The notes under the pieces are model-generated. The model searched no databases. It saw only the letters and a program-made list of their open reading frames with translations, and was not told where the DNA came from. The position numbers and the translations under genes were made by a program. Shown in pieces: positions 63,822 through 64,000 of a DNA stretch of 64,000 bases; within the stretch, counting starts at the first letter, position 1; each line of letters opens with the position of its first letter. The stretch lies in the NCBI GenBank assembly GCA_029207755.1, contig JARCOQ010000066.1:186001-250000 (forward strand), in the 5' to 3' direction. Source of the stretch: Chamaea fasciata. Taxonomy: Eukaryota; Chordata; Aves; Passeriformes; Sylviidae.

Positions 63822-64000
63822 TTGCTAACTGGAGCAGTATCCATCCAGAGTGGAATCCATGGCCCTTGCATCCATCCAGAACAGGTTCCAATTTGGATCT
63901 ATGGCTCTTGTGTCCATCCAGAACTGTGTCCATCCAGAGACGGATCCATGGCTCTGGAGTCCATCCAGACCAGTATCCACCAACAGTGGGATCCATGGCT
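63822..64000. repeat. HOR unit, truncated by the window edge
   Basis: The first 179 bp of a unit with GCCCTTGCAT, CCAGAGACGG and AACAGTGGG. Its class cannot be read. Confidence 0.9.

Larger units (their letters stand above)
1..64000. repeat. Tandem satellite array of 42/47-bp monomers filling the window
   Basis: Every stretch resolves into head-to-tail monomers starting GGATCC (or a one-base variant) and carrying CTCTGG, GTCCATCC and CAGTG in fixed order. The main length class is 47 bp. A 42-bp class replaces the CAGTGTCCATCCACAGTG end with a shorter end such as CACTGTCCAGTTG. A hand count gives about 57% G+C for the consensus, which itself has no CpG. No array edge is visible, so the true array is longer than the window on both sides. 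No mobile element, poly-A tract, tRNA, rRNA or unique sequence of over 50 bp was seen. Because 47 is not a multiple of three, successive monomers rotate through three reading frames. The forward translation therefore cycles through three peptide types (SMALVSIQTSVHP, WDPWLWCPSRPVSI, GIHGSGVHPDQCPS), which is what non-coding repeats give. Family name and host are not recognised. Confidence 0.97.
58957..64000. repeat. Right super-repeat, copy 3 (partial, lacks units 3 and 4)
   Basis: The order is 1,094, 797, then directly the 2,974-bp unit. The missing length equals 797 + 1,078 = 1,875 bp. From 60,848 the sequence follows 50,311 onward at an offset of 10,537, then 10,538 after the extra T near 61,770. 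Confidence 0.88.

Noticed and set aside
1..64000. CRISPR-like regular repeats
   Set aside because: There are no unique spacers between repeats. Monomers are contiguous and all related to one another, and there are no cas genes.
1..64000. Phage, plasmid or other prokaryotic accessory region
   Set aside because: No recognisable gene, no non-repeat DNA and no ribosome-binding pattern linked to any frame. The structure is that of a eukaryotic satellite.

Overview
The whole 64-kb window is one tandem-repeat (satellite / long minisatellite) array. I find no gene, RNA gene, CRISPR array, transposon or unique-sequence island. The basic monomer is about 47 bp. It begins GGATCCATGG, continues CTCTGGTGTCC and ends TCCATCC followed by ACAGTG or AGAGTG. 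A shorter 42-bp class lacks 5 bp near the 3' end. Dividing 64 kb by 42-47 bp gives roughly 1,400 monomers. The consensus contains none of TAA, TAG, TGA, TTA, CTA or TCA, so all six frames stay open for hundreds of codons. The many long ORFs, including one of 645 codons, follow from that composition and are not evidence of proteins.

Host: an inference only. Megabase-type satellite organisation, no prokaryotic gene content and variants dominated by CG/TG/CA alternation (GCGTCC/GTGTCC, GATCCGTGG/GATCCATGG) suggest a eukaryote with CpG methylation, most likely a vertebrate. I do not recognise the satellite family and give it no name.

Layout: the array is hierarchical. Level 1 is the monomer. Level 2 is a higher-order repeat (HOR) anchored here on a near-unique word, TTGCTAACTGGAGCAG, which recurs 49 times from 2,006 to 63,822. 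The intervals take few values: 1,094 bp (about 23 monomers), 797 bp (1,094 minus a six-monomer 297-bp block), 839 bp (797 plus one 42-bp monomer), 1,078 bp (1,094 minus 16 bp), and long composite units of 2,641, 2,683, 2,973, 2,974 and 3,495 bp that include a diverged 'B-type' subfamily. Level 3 consists of multi-HOR super-repeats: a 4,574-bp super-repeat on the left (5,501-10,074 and 10,075-14,606, the second 42 bp shorter), an 11,039-bp-offset duplication linking 11,966-16,539 with 23,005-27,578, and a 12,412-bp, 11-HOR super-repeat on the right (34,133-46,544, 46,545-58,956 and a partial third copy from 58,957).

The left half and right half carry different diagnostic variants, so homogenisation has been local. 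Breakpoints can be placed to about 15 bp in several cases, always between homologous monomers, which fits unequal crossing-over and gene conversion. The interest of the window lies in this readable recombination history. I see no protein-coding system.
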